In this document: in pieces, positions 50,442 through 58,309 of the stretch
Layout of the letters: each line of letters begins with the position of its first letter
Numbering within the stretch: position 1 is the first letter of the stretch
Assembly (NCBI GenBank): GCA_964579295.1
Contig: CAZOGK010000005.1
Location: 62,001 to 126,000, forward strand
DNA: 64,000 nt
Reading direction: 5' to 3'
From: JAAYYY01 sp964579295
GTDB taxonomy: Bacteria > Chloroflexota > Anaerolineae > Promineifilales > Promineifilaceae
The notes under the pieces: model-generated
Told to the model about the DNA's origin: nothing
The model's input: only the letters and a program-made list of their open reading frames with translations
The model's database searches: none
Position numbers and translations under genes: made by a program

Positions 50442-51368
50442 TTAGCGGCGGGGCGTCGTCCGCGCGGCGGGCGCCGGCTGCGCCGCCAGGAGCTGCGCCA
50501 GCAGGCCATGACCGTCGGGGACAAAGCTGACGCGCGCGTCGCCGGCGAGCATGTTCTGCGTCTCCAGGATGTCAAAGAGGGCGCGGGCCACCTCGGGGTC
50601 CTGGCCTATCTGCTGCAGGGCGGCGCCGACAATCTGGGGGCGCATGGCCTGGGCGCGGGCAAACTCGACGGCGGCGCGCCGCTCGGCCGAGCTGGTGATG
50701 ATGCTGACGCGGTTGGCGCCATCCTGGAGGATGGCGGACGTGACCTGGCGCAGCCGGTTGACCACCTTCTCTTCAATCTGGCGGATCATGCCCCGGTCGC
50801 GGAAATGGACCTTGCGCACGTAGACGGAGCCGAGGCGGTAGCCCCACTGCTCCGACTTGGGCGAGACTTCCTCGCGCACGGCGCGGCTCATGACGTGGCG
50901 CGTGACCAGCATATCTTCCAGGGGCATGTTGCTGAGCATGCGCACCGTGGCGCTGCTGACATTGGCGGAGAGCGAGCCGCGTGGGTCGGTGTTCTTGAAG
51001 AGATAGGCGACGGGATCGCTGATCTGCATCTCGTACCAGACGCCGATGCCCATCGGCGCGCCTTCCTCGGAGTTCACGGGCAGGCTGCGCAGGTATTGCT
51101 GGTCCAGCCGCATGTCGAGGATGTGGCGCTCGCCAAGCACGTTGATGATCAGCGCGCGCGGCCCCATCTTGAGCCAGAGGAGCTGCAGGCCCGGCTCGCT
51201 GAGGACGGCGACGACTTTGCCGAAAAGGACGTAGACGTGGCAGGTCCCTTCTTCGACCACGGCGTAAATGCCAAAGACGCGCAGCAGCCAGCGGAAAACG
51301 GGCTCGCCAAAGAGAAGGACGAAGAAGCTGAGGACGGCAACGCCGAGAGTAACGAGGACATCGCTCAT
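50442..51368 (-). CDS. SPFH/band 7 protein (second of a pair)
   Basis: A 308-residue protein with one N-terminal membrane helix (about 5-30), an SPFH domain (about 38-215) and a coiled-coil-prone tail ending in basic residues. Its pattern (AVVEEGTCHVYVLFGKVVAVL, MSRAVREEVSP) fits flotillin/stomatin-like proteins that form membrane microdomain scaffolds. It overlaps the upstream SPFH gene by 4 bp (ATGA). Confidence 0.82.
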   Translation of the reverse strand: MSDVLVTLGVAVLSFFVLLFGEPVFRWLLRVFGIYAVVEEGTCHVYVLFGKVVAVLSEPGLQLLWLKMGPRALIINVLGERHILDMRLDQQYLRSLPVNSEEGAPMGIGVWYEMQISDPVAYLFKNTDPRGSLSANVSSATVRMLSNMPLEDMLVTRHVMSRAVREEVSPKSEQWGYRLGSVYVRKVHFRDRGMIRQIEEKVVNRLRQVTSAILQDGANRVSIITSSAERRAAVEFARAQAMRPQIVGAALQQIGQDPEVARALFDILETQNMLAGDARVSFVPDGHGLLAQLLAAQPAPAARTTPRR

Positions 51369-52363
51369 TGGGGAGTCTCCAGGAAGATGTGGCCGGCTTT
51401 CTTGAACAGCTCCAGGCGGACGTTGCGCAGGTAGGCGGCGAGCACGTCGGGGCCGCTGGCCTTGAGCGCGCGCAGCTCGCCGGCCAGCATCTGCAGCGGC
51501 TCTACTTCCGCCTCGGCGCGCAGCGTTTCAATCTCCACAGCGCGCTTCGACTGGACAATGGTCTGGTCGGCGCGCGCTTTGGCCAGGCTGATGTCCGAGG
51601 AGACCTCGTTGTGGGCGGTGTTGATAGCCGCCAGGGCCGACTCGACTTCGGCCGGCGGGTCGATGCCGGTAATCAGCGAGGCGTCGAACTCGACCCCATA
51701 GCGCGCGGCGGCCGAGGCGCTTTCCTGCTCCATGAAATCGTTGATTTCGTTGAGATTCTTGCGCAGGTCATTGATAGAGATGCCGCCGAGGAGGTCGCTG
51801 TCGATTTCCGCCTCTTCGCCGAGCAGGCTGCTGTCGGGCGTTTCGAAGCTGGCAATGCGCTGGCGCAGGATGGCGACAAAGTAGCCCATGACGTGGACGA
51901 TGGGGTTCTTGACGCCGAAGAAGTAGGCGTAGAGGTTGCGCTCGCAGACTCGGTAGCGGATCTGCCCGGTGAGGCCGATGTTGAGCTGGTCTTTGGTCAC
52001 GGCGTCGAGAATGGTGCCGTTCTGGTTGGCGCTGGGCGTTTCCAGATCCATCGCCATGTTAATCGTCTCGGTGGCAATCGAGGCCTTGTAGACGCGCTCC
52101 CAGGGCCAGCGGAAGTAGGGGCCGCCGGGTGGGATAACCCGCACCTGTGGGTAGATGTAGCGCAGCTTATCCTTTTCGTTGAGATGGGCGGCAATCGGGT
52201 CGTCGAGCGTGGTGGCGCCTTCGATACGCACGGCGCGCCCGAAGCGGGTCTTCACCGCGCGCTCGTTCTGGTCGACGGTGTAGATGCCGGCCAGAACGTA
52301 GCGAAAGGCGAACCAGGCGACGAACCCCAGCAGAATGCCGGTGGGCAGTGTAAGAAATGACAT
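51365..52363 (-). CDS. SPFH/band 7 protein (first of a pair)
   Basis: A 332-residue protein: one N-terminal membrane helix (about 6-28), an SPFH domain with YTVDQNERAVKTRFGRAV and a helical ERAEA-rich C-terminal part (ISLAKARADQTIVQSKRAVEIE). Such pairs (HflK/HflC-like) form hetero-oligomeric rings and often regulate membrane proteases. No FtsH lies nearby. Start ATG 52363 follows GGGAGGAA. It is coupled to the next SPFH gene by an ATGA overlap and lies in an operon with the ATPase/TPR protein. Confidence 0.84.
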   Translation of the reverse strand: MSFLTLPTGILLGFVAWFAFRYVLAGIYTVDQNERAVKTRFGRAVRIEGATTLDDPIAAHLNEKDKLRYIYPQVRVIPPGGPYFRWPWERVYKASIATETINMAMDLETPSANQNGTILDAVTKDQLNIGLTGQIRYRVCERNLYAYFFGVKNPIVHVMGYFVAILRQRIASFETPDSSLLGEEAEIDSDLLGGISINDLRKNLNEINDFMEQESASAAARYGVEFDASLITGIDPPAEVESALAAINTAHNEVSSDISLAKARADQTIVQSKRAVEIETLRAEAEVEPLQMLAGELRALKASGPDVLAAYLRNVRLELFKKAGHIFLETPQ

Positions 52364-52442
52364 AACCGTTCCTCCCGTTGTGGTGAGCTGGCCGCGATGC
52401 AGCATAATGATACCCTATTTCGTGGAGAATCGGTGGGTGAGT

Positions 52443-52575
52443 TACGAGTTACGAAGGGGGGCGAATGGCAAATGGCGAATGGCAAATGGGGAGGCGCAGT
52501 GTTCCTTGTGACGGCTGGCCGGCATGCCTGGCCCCTACGTCCCCTGCAATTCGCAATTTGCCATTCGCCATTCCC
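52443..52575. repeat. Word-like repeats GCGAATGGCAAATGG and complements
   Basis: The 269-nt divergent spacer between the SPFH and rhomboid genes holds GAATGGCAAATGGCGAATGG at about 52470-52485 and its complement CGCAATTTGCCATTCGCCAT near 52550-52570. Together they can form a long imperfect hairpin. No gene is seen. Confidence 0.6.
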
Positions 52576-52619
52576 GCCCCTGCACGCCTGCCCTGCTGGC
52601 GAAATTTGGGGCGAAAGCG

Positions 52620-52625
52620 TACACT
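52620..52625 (+). promoter_or_regulatory. −10 box of a leaderless rhomboid gene
   Basis: TACACT ends 7 nt before the ATG at 52633. No ribosome site is visible. Confidence 0.45.
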
Positions 52626-52632
52626 CGGCGGC

Positions 52633-53322
52633 ATGACGGAGAGAGAGCGGCAGATGGGAGGATGGGCCGGCCCGCCGGAGGTGGGGCGACGAGCGATGGA
52701 GCCGGAGAGAAGCGAGAGGGCAACGGTGGTGGACAGCAGCCATATACGCCGCGCCGGCGACCGGGTGCGGCGGCAGCTTTCCCTTCTGGGCGCGATCGTG
52801 CTCGCCATGTGGCTGCTGGAGCTGGTCGATGCTTTCCTGCTGGGGCAGCGGCTCAACGCGCTGGGGGTGCGCCCGCGCACCACGGCGGGGCTGTGGGGCA
52901 TCCTCTTTATGCCGCTGCTGCACGGCAATCTGGCGCACGTGGCGGCCAACACGCTGCCCTTTCTGCTGCTCGGCTGGCTGGTCATCATGCGCCGCCTGGG
53001 CGATTTTCTCACCGTGACGGCCATCGTCATGGTCGTCTCCGGCGTGGGCGTCTGGCTGTTTGGGGCGGCCAACACGGTGAGCATTGGCGCCAGCGGGCTG
53101 GTCTTTGGCTACTTCGGCTTCCTCGTGCTGCGCGGCTACTTTGAGCGCAGCGCGACCGCCATTCTCGTCGCAGCGCTCGTTCTGCTCCTCTATGGCGGCA
53201 TGTTCCTGGGCGTCCTGCCGCAGCGCGCCGGCGTCTCCTGGGAAGCCCATCTCTTTGGCTTTCTCGGCGGCGTGCTGGCCGCCTGGGCACTGGCGCAGGC
53301 CGAACCGGCGGCGCGTCGCTAG
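52633..53322 (+). CDS. Rhomboid-family intramembrane serine protease
   Basis: A 229-residue protein with about six membrane helices. MPLLHGNLAHVAANTLPFLLLG carries the HxxxN element of the oxyanion region, TVSIGASGLVFGYFG the catalytic Ser, and EAHLFGFLGGVLAAW the catalytic His. It cuts transmembrane substrates in the membrane; targets are unknown. The 40-residue N-terminal cytosolic tail is charged. Upstream in-frame codons cross the repeat region and are rejected. Confidence 0.92.
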   Translation: MTERERQMGGWAGPPEVGRRAMEPERSERATVVDSSHIRRAGDRVRRQLSLLGAIVLAMWLLELVDAFLLGQRLNALGVRPRTTAGLWGILFMPLLHGNLAHVAANTLPFLLLGWLVIMRRLGDFLTVTAIVMVVSGVGVWLFGAANTVSIGASGLVFGYFGFLVLRGYFERSATAILVAALVLLLYGGMFLGVLPQRAGVSWEAHLFGFLGGVLAAWALAQAEPAARR

Positions 53323-53380
53323 GCGCGGGCCGCTGCCCCAAGGGTGACATCTCGCGCGCGAAGCCGTGGCATATGTCATA

Positions 53381-53408
53381 TTGCCCGTGGGGAGCAATCC
53401 GCTAAACT
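53381..53408 (+). promoter_or_regulatory. Candidate promoter of the heme cluster
   Basis: TTGCCC (53381-53386), 16-nt spacer, TAAACT (53403-53408), about 100 nt before the radical SAM gene start. The spacing is normal, but both hexamers are imperfect. Confidence 0.4.
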
Positions 53409-53466
53409 GTTAAACGTTCGCCTGTCTTTGCTGAGGTTTACACAACTTTAGCCAGATTTCGTCGCG

Positions 53467-53484
53467 GCAGAAAGCTCTTTCTGC
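53467..53484 (+). promoter_or_regulatory. GCAGAAAG-CT-CTTTCTGC palindrome before the radical SAM gene
   Basis: Perfect 8-bp arms around a 2-bp centre, 22 nt before the ATG at 53507. It may be an operator for a heme- or iron-responsive regulator, or a hairpin that hides the ribosome site. Confidence 0.45.
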
Positions 53485-53506
53485 GCCAATTCGGGTAAAC
53501 CGCTCT

Positions 53507-54670
53507 ATGACCGACCAGTACCCTGCCCCACGCCTCATCTTCTGGGAAACGACCGCCGGCTGCAACCTGCGCTGTATCCACTGCCGCCGTATGACGGTGG
53601 CCGACCGGCTCCTGCCGCAGGATCTGACGACGGCCGAAGCGCGGCAGATGATTGACGAGATTGCCAGCTACGGCCGCCCTATCCTCGTGCTTTCCGGCGG
53701 CGAGCCGCTCTTCCGCCCTGACATCTACGAGATAGCGCGCTACGCCAGCGACGCGGGCCTGCTCGTGGCTCTGGCCAGCAACGCCACGCTGATCGACCGC
53801 GACGCGGCGCTGCGGCTGCAAGCGGCGGGCGTGCGCCGGGTCAGCGTCAGCTTCGACGGCGCCGACGCGGCCACGCACGACATTTTCCGCGGGCCGGGCG
53901 CGTTTGCGCAGGCGCTGGCGGGAATCGAGCAGCTGCGAGCCGTGGGCCTGCCGTTCCAGATTAACACGACGGTGGCCCGCCACAACGTGCACCAGATGCC
54001 GGAGACGCTGGCGCTGGCGGAAGCGCTGGGCGCGGTGGCGCTGCACCTGTTCCTGCTGGTGCCGGTGGGCTGCGGCGTGGAGATTGCCGACGATCAGCAG
54101 ATTTCACCGGCGGAGTACGAGGGGGTGCTGGGCTGGATGTATGAGGCGGAGCTGACGAGCGAGCTGGAGCTGAAGGCGACCTGCGCGCCGCACTACTTCC
54201 GCATTGTGCGCCAGCGGCAGGCCGAGGAGCGCCGCGCCGGGCTGGTGCGGCCCGGCCCGCAAAGCCTGCGACGTCAGAAGCACGCCGGCGCGTCCGGACA
54301 TCCCGGCGGCCATCCGGGGGGCCATCCGGGGGGCAGCGGCCATGCCATGAACACGATGACCAAAGGCTGCCTGGCCGGCACGGGCGTGGCCTTCATCAGC
54401 CATCGCGGCGAGGTCTTTCCCTGTGGCTACTTCCCGGTAGAGGCCGGCAACCTGCGCCGCGAGCAGTTCCAGACGGTGTGGCAGGAGTCGCCGCTCTTCG
54501 CCGAGCTGCGCGACCCTGGCCTGCTGCAGGGCAAGTGCGGCGTGTGCGAGTTCAACCGCGTCTGCGGCGGCTGCCGGGCGCGCGCCTATGGCGCCACGGG
54601 CAACTATCTGGGCGAGGAGCCGTTTTGCAGCTATGAGCCGCGGCCGCTGCCGGAGAGGGCGCGCGCGTGA
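53507..54670 (+). CDS. Radical SAM/SPASM protein, NirJ/AhbD-like
   Basis: A 387-residue protein. The radical SAM cluster motif CNLRCIHC (Cys19, 23 and 26) is followed by a GGEPLFR glycine motif. A SPASM region near the C-terminus has GCLAGTG, FPCGYF, CGVCEFNRVCGGC and a last Cys in EPFCSYE, about seven cysteines. The family includes NirJ (heme d1) and AhbD (heme). A His/Gly repeat (GHPGG x3, about residues 264-278) is inserted before SPASM, from a 12-bp DNA repeat. It overlaps the next gene, a coproporphyrinogen oxidase, by 4 bp. Confidence 0.85.
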   Translation: MTDQYPAPRLIFWETTAGCNLRCIHCRRMTVADRLLPQDLTTAEARQMIDEIASYGRPILVLSGGEPLFRPDIYEIARYASDAGLLVALASNATLIDRDAALRLQAAGVRRVSVSFDGADAATHDIFRGPGAFAQALAGIEQLRAVGLPFQINTTVARHNVHQMPETLALAEALGAVALHLFLLVPVGCGVEIADDQQISPAEYEGVLGWMYEAELTSELELKATCAPHYFRIVRQRQAEERRAGLVRPGPQSLRRQKHAGASGHPGGHPGGHPGGSGHAMNTMTKGCLAGTGVAFISHRGEVFPCGYFPVEAGNLRREQFQTVWQESPLFAELRDPGLLQGKCGVCEFNRVCGGCRARAYGATGNYLGEEPFCSYEPRPLPERARA

Positions 54671-56115
54671 GTGAGCGACGGGTCGCCATTGTCGGCGGGG
54701 GCATCACCGGCCTGGCAGCGGCCTACTACCTACAGGGAGCGGCGCGGGAGCAGGGGCAGTCGATAGGCTATACGCTGCTGGAAGGGTCGGCGCGCTGGGG
54801 CGGCAAAATCCGCACGGAGACGGTGCCGGGTGCGGGCGACGAGCCTTTTGTCGTCGAAGCCGGGCCGGACTCGTTTATCACGCAGAAGCCGTGGGCCTGG
54901 CAGCTGGCAAGACGGCTGGGCCTGGAAGAGGAGCTGCTGCCGACCAACGACGCCAGCCGCAAGATTTACGTCCTCAACAAGGGCCGGCCGACGCCGATGC
55001 CCGACGGGGTGCTGCTGATTGTCCCCACGAAGTTCATGCCCTTTGCGCTCAGCCCGCTGATTTCGCCGCTGGGCAAGCTGCGCATCGGGCTGGACCTGGT
55101 GCTGCCTGCCAGACGCGACGGCGAAGACGAGACGTTGGCGGCGTTCATCACCCGCCGCCTGGGCGCGGAGGCGCTGGACAAAATCGCCGAGCCGCTGATG
55201 TCCGGCATTTATAACGCCGAGGCCGACCGGCAGAGCCTGCTGGCGACCTTCCCGCGCTTCCGGGCTATCGAAGAGAAGCACGGCAGCCTGATCCGCGGCA
55301 TGCTGGCAGCGCGGCGCGCCCGCGGCGGCCCCGCGGCCAATGGGCAGGCGCCGCAGCCACCCTCGGTCTTTGTCAGCTTCCGCGACGGCATGGAAACGCT
55401 GGTGAGCGCGCTGCGGCGTGAGCTGGCCGGCGACCTGCGCCTGAACACGACCGTGGAGCGACTGGAGGCGGGCGCGGCCGGCGGCTACCGGCTGGCGCTG
55501 AGCGACGGCAGCCTGCTGGAGGCTGACGCCGTCATCCTGGCCGTGCCGGCCTACGTGGCGGCGCGCCTGGTGCGCCCGCTGGCGCCGGACGCCGCCGCCG
55601 AGCTGGAGAAGATCCGCTACGTGAGCACGGGGACGATCAGCCTGGCCTACCGCGCCGGCGAGATGGGCGACGTACCGCCGGGGCACGGGCTGGTGGTGCC
55701 GGCCAGCGAGGCGCGCCACGTCAATGCCGTCACCATCTCCAGCAGCAAGTTCGACCGGCGGGCGCCGGCCGGCATGGCGCTGGTGCGCGCCTTCTTTGGC
55801 GGCTCGCGCACGCCGCAGATGATGGATGTGTCTGACGCAGAGCTGCCGACGCTGGTGCGCGCCGAGCTGCAGCAGACGCTGGGTATCCGCGGCGCGCCCC
55901 TCTTCCAGCGCATCTACCGCTGGCCGCAGGCCAACCCGCAGTATGACGTCGGCCATCTACAGCGGGTGGAGGCGATCGAAGCGGCCCTACCGCCGGCCCT
56001 CCTGGTCAGCGGCAGCCCGTACCGCGGCATCGGCATCCCCGACTGCGTGCATCAGGCCGAGCAAACAGTGCATAGCCTGTTACGGACGCTTGCGGCGCGC
56101 GAGCCGGCGGCCTGA
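54667..56115 (+). CDS. cgoX: Coproporphyrinogen III oxidase, HemY/CgoX type
   Basis: A 482-residue FAD enzyme with AIVGGGITGLAAAYYL at the N-terminus, ETVPGAGDEPFVVEAGPDSF, PLMSGIYNAEADRQSLLATF and a C-terminal GIGIPDCVHQAEQTVHSLL. In species with HemQ the HemY-type protein oxidises coproporphyrinogen III to coproporphyrin III. HemQ is encoded 5 kb downstream, so this assignment rather than protoporphyrinogen oxidase is preferred. GTG 54667 is the start, coupled to the radical SAM gene (GTGA overlap). Confidence 0.9.
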   Translation: MSERRVAIVGGGITGLAAAYYLQGAAREQGQSIGYTLLEGSARWGGKIRTETVPGAGDEPFVVEAGPDSFITQKPWAWQLARRLGLEEELLPTNDASRKIYVLNKGRPTPMPDGVLLIVPTKFMPFALSPLISPLGKLRIGLDLVLPARRDGEDETLAAFITRRLGAEALDKIAEPLMSGIYNAEADRQSLLATFPRFRAIEEKHGSLIRGMLAARRARGGPAANGQAPQPPSVFVSFRDGMETLVSALRRELAGDLRLNTTVERLEAGAAGGYRLALSDGSLLEADAVILAVPAYVAARLVRPLAPDAAAELEKIRYVSTGTISLAYRAGEMGDVPPGHGLVVPASEARHVNAVTISSSKFDRRAPAGMALVRAFFGGSRTPQMMDVSDAELPTLVRAELQQTLGIRGAPLFQRIYRWPQANPQYDVGHLQRVEAIEAALPPALLVSGSPYRGIGIPDCVHQAEQTVHSLLRTLAAREPAA

Positions 56116-56135
56116 GCGCCGGCAGCGCCGCCCGC

Positions 56136-56163
56136 TTGCCATCCGGGGCGGCGCCGCTATAAT
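56136..56163 (+). promoter_or_regulatory. Promoter inside the heme cluster
   Basis: TTGCCA (56136-56141), 16-nt spacer, perfect TATAAT (56158-56163), about 50 nt before the MerR-like gene. It would drive the merR-like, hemA and following genes apart from the upstream pair. Confidence 0.6.
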
Positions 56164-56214
56164 GGCGGTTGTTGACAGATTTAGCGAGTTTTATGCAGAT
56201 TTAGGTAGAATTCC

Positions 56215-56859
56215 GTGGCGCTGTCTTCCCCAGAAACCTGGCTGCCGCTGAGCAAAGCGGCCGAACGGCTCAACGTACATCCGTCGACGCTGCGCCGATG
56301 GGCCGACAGGGGCGAGCTGCCCGTGCTGCTCACGCCGGGCGGCCACCGCCGTTTTGCCGTCTCTGAGCTGGAGAAATTCGCCGCCGAGCACACGGTGGAA
56401 CAGGGTGTGGGCATCGAAGCGCTGTGGGCCGACGAGGCGCTGAGCCAGGCGCGCCAGGAGATTGTCGTCCATCGCGAGGAAAGCTGGCTGGCCGGCTATG
56501 ACGAGGAGGCCCGCCAGCGCCACCGCCAGCTGGGCCGGCGGCTCATGGGGCTGACCATGCGCTTCCTGGCCGGCGAAGCCGACACGGAACAGCTCCTGGG
56601 CGAAGCGCGGCAGATTGGCCACGAATATGGGCGCATGGCGCTGGCGCTGGCGCACCCACTGGGCGACGCGCTGCACGCCGCCCTCTTCTTCCGCGACACC
56701 CTGGTGGAGACGGCCCTGCACCTGCCGGAAAATGCGCACGTGCGCCCAGAGGCCAGCAGCCGCCTGCTGCGCCGGATCAATATGCTGCTGAACACCGTTC
56801 ATTTGGCCATTGCCGAGGTTTATGATGCCAGCCGCCCAGATCGCCTGCCTCGGGCTTAG
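56215..56859 (+). CDS. MerR-type helix-turn-helix regulator of the heme cluster
   Basis: A 214-residue protein. Residues about 8-55 are a MerR/BldC-like winged HTH (PLSKAAERLNVHPSTLRRWA, then PVLLTPGGHRRF). The rest is helical and has no Cys metal site, so it is not a metal- or SoxR-type sensor. The GTG start is at 56215, with only a weak ribosome site. It overlaps hemA by 38 bp, so it is translationally linked. A heme-, porphyrin- or precursor-responsive role is inferred from position only. Confidence 0.75.
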   Translation: MALSSPETWLPLSKAAERLNVHPSTLRRWADRGELPVLLTPGGHRRFAVSELEKFAAEHTVEQGVGIEALWADEALSQARQEIVVHREESWLAGYDEEARQRHRQLGRRLMGLTMRFLAGEADTEQLLGEARQIGHEYGRMALALAHPLGDALHAALFFRDTLVETALHLPENAHVRPEASSRLLRRINMLLNTVHLAIAEVYDASRPDRLPRA

Positions 56860-58120
56860 CCACCAGACGGCCGGCGTCGATCTGCGCGAGCGGATTCGCT
56901 GCGGGCTGCCGGCGCTGCCCCGGCCCACGGCGAGCGCCGCCGCCAACGGGAAGCCGGCCGCGCTCCAGGAGCTGGTTCTGGTGAGCACCTGCAACCGCGT
57001 CGAGCTGTATGCTGTCGCCGAGGAGGAGGCCAACGCCGAGGCGCTGCTCCTCGCCTATTTGGACGCGCAGCACCAGGGCCCTACCGGCCACCTGCGCCGG
57101 CACCTCTATTTTTACGAGGGCGAGGCAGCCATCCGCCACCTGGCGGAGGTCGCGGCCGGCCTCGATTCGCTGGTGCTGGGCGAGCCGCAGATATTGGGGC
57201 AGGTGACGCAGGCTTACCAGCAAGCGGTGGCGGCGCGCACTGCCGGGCCGCTGCTGGGCGCGCTGTTTCGGGCCGCCATCCGCACCGGCAAGCGGGCGCG
57301 CACCGAGACGGGTATCAGCAGCAACCCGGCCAGCATCGGCTCGGTGGCGATCAACCTGGCACAGAGCGTGGTGGGCGACCTGGCGCCAAAGCGGGCGCTC
57401 GTCGTCGGCGCGGGCGTGATGGGCGAGCTGGTGCTGGACGCGCTGCGCAAGCGCGGCGTGGGCAAGCTGGCGCTGGCGAACCGCTCGCGCGCGCGCGCCG
57501 CAGAGCTGGCGGCCGCCCGCGCCTGCGCCCTGACGCTCTATGGGTTGGACGAGCTGCCGCGGGCGCTGGCCTGGGCCGACGTGGTGATTACGGCTACCTC
57601 GTCGCCGCGGCCGCTGCTGACGCCGGCGATGGTCGCCGCCGCTCAGAGTGATGGCCGCCCGTTGGTCCTGATTGACATTGCCGTGCCGCGCAATATCGAC
57701 CCCGGCGCCGGACAGTTGCCCGGCGTCCACCTCTTCAACGTGGACGACCTGCAGCAGAGCCTGGACGTGGCGCTAGAAGCGCGGCAGCGCGAGGTGCCGC
57801 AGGTGGAGGCGATCATTGCCGAGGAGCTGGCCATGCTGGAGCGGGAGCTGCAGGCGCTGGCCGTGCGGCCGCTCATCGTCGATTGGCGGCAGCAGGCCGA
57901 GGCGATCCGCCAGCGCGAGCTCGAACGGTCGCTGCGTATCCTGGGCGATGGCCTCGATGCGGAGACGCGCGAACAGCTACACCATCTGTCGCGCTCGTTG
58001 GTCAACAAGCTGCTGCACGAGCCGACGCTGCGGCTGCGCGCCAAGGCCAGTGATGGGCAGGCCGATGTCTACGAAGCGGCGATCCGCGATCTCTTTGACC
58101 TCGGCTCGACTGAGAGTTAG
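56822..58120 (+). CDS. hemA: Glutamyl-tRNA reductase
   Basis: A 432-residue enzyme making glutamate-1-semialdehyde from Glu-tRNA, the committed step of tetrapyrrole synthesis in C5-pathway bacteria. LGLSHQTAGVDLRER opens the catalytic domain, and the nucleophilic Cys57 is in VSTCNRVELY. NADPH binding is at LVVGAGVMGELVL, and a helical dimer domain ends the chain. The start at 56822 has GAGG upstream. It overlaps the regulator gene, which implies joint control. Confidence 0.95.
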   Translation: MMPAAQIACLGLSHQTAGVDLRERIRCGLPALPRPTASAAANGKPAALQELVLVSTCNRVELYAVAEEEANAEALLLAYLDAQHQGPTGHLRRHLYFYEGEAAIRHLAEVAAGLDSLVLGEPQILGQVTQAYQQAVAARTAGPLLGALFRAAIRTGKRARTETGISSNPASIGSVAINLAQSVVGDLAPKRALVVGAGVMGELVLDALRKRGVGKLALANRSRARAAELAAARACALTLYGLDELPRALAWADVVITATSSPRPLLTPAMVAAAQSDGRPLVLIDIAVPRNIDPGAGQLPGVHLFNVDDLQQSLDVALEARQREVPQVEAIIAEELAMLERELQALAVRPLIVDWRQQAEAIRQRELERSLRILGDGLDAETREQLHHLSRSLVNKLLHEPTLRLRAKASDGQADVYEAAIRDLFDLGSTES

Positions 58121-58164
58121 GTTCGTCTGAACCTTTGTTTATTGAGCAGGAGATGGCGCTGGCG

Positions 58165-58252
58165 AACGAATAAACTCGTTACTACAAGGTAACTGGTAGT
58201 GGCGACTTCAGTCGCTTCAACGAGGTAACTTGTAGTGGCGACTTCAGTCGCT
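58165..58252. repeat. Tandem GTAGTGGCGACTTCAGTCGC repeats
   Basis: AACGAATAAACTCGTT at 58165, then two tandem copies of a roughly 37-bp unit (GGTAACTnGTAGTGGCGACT...), with GCGACTTCAGTCGC palindromes at 58202-58215 and 58238-58251. It lies in the hemA-hemCD spacer of 189 nt and belongs to the family seen at 43171-43225. Confidence 0.8.
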
Positions 58253-58309
58253 ATGGCTGCGGCGTCACCGCACTCTTTTACCGAGCTAGTTAGTTAAGGT
58301 TCATCTGAT

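Noticed and set aside
43171..58252. CRISPR array
   Set aside because: The repeats are few, self-palindromic and not separated by regular unique spacers, and no cas gene is present.
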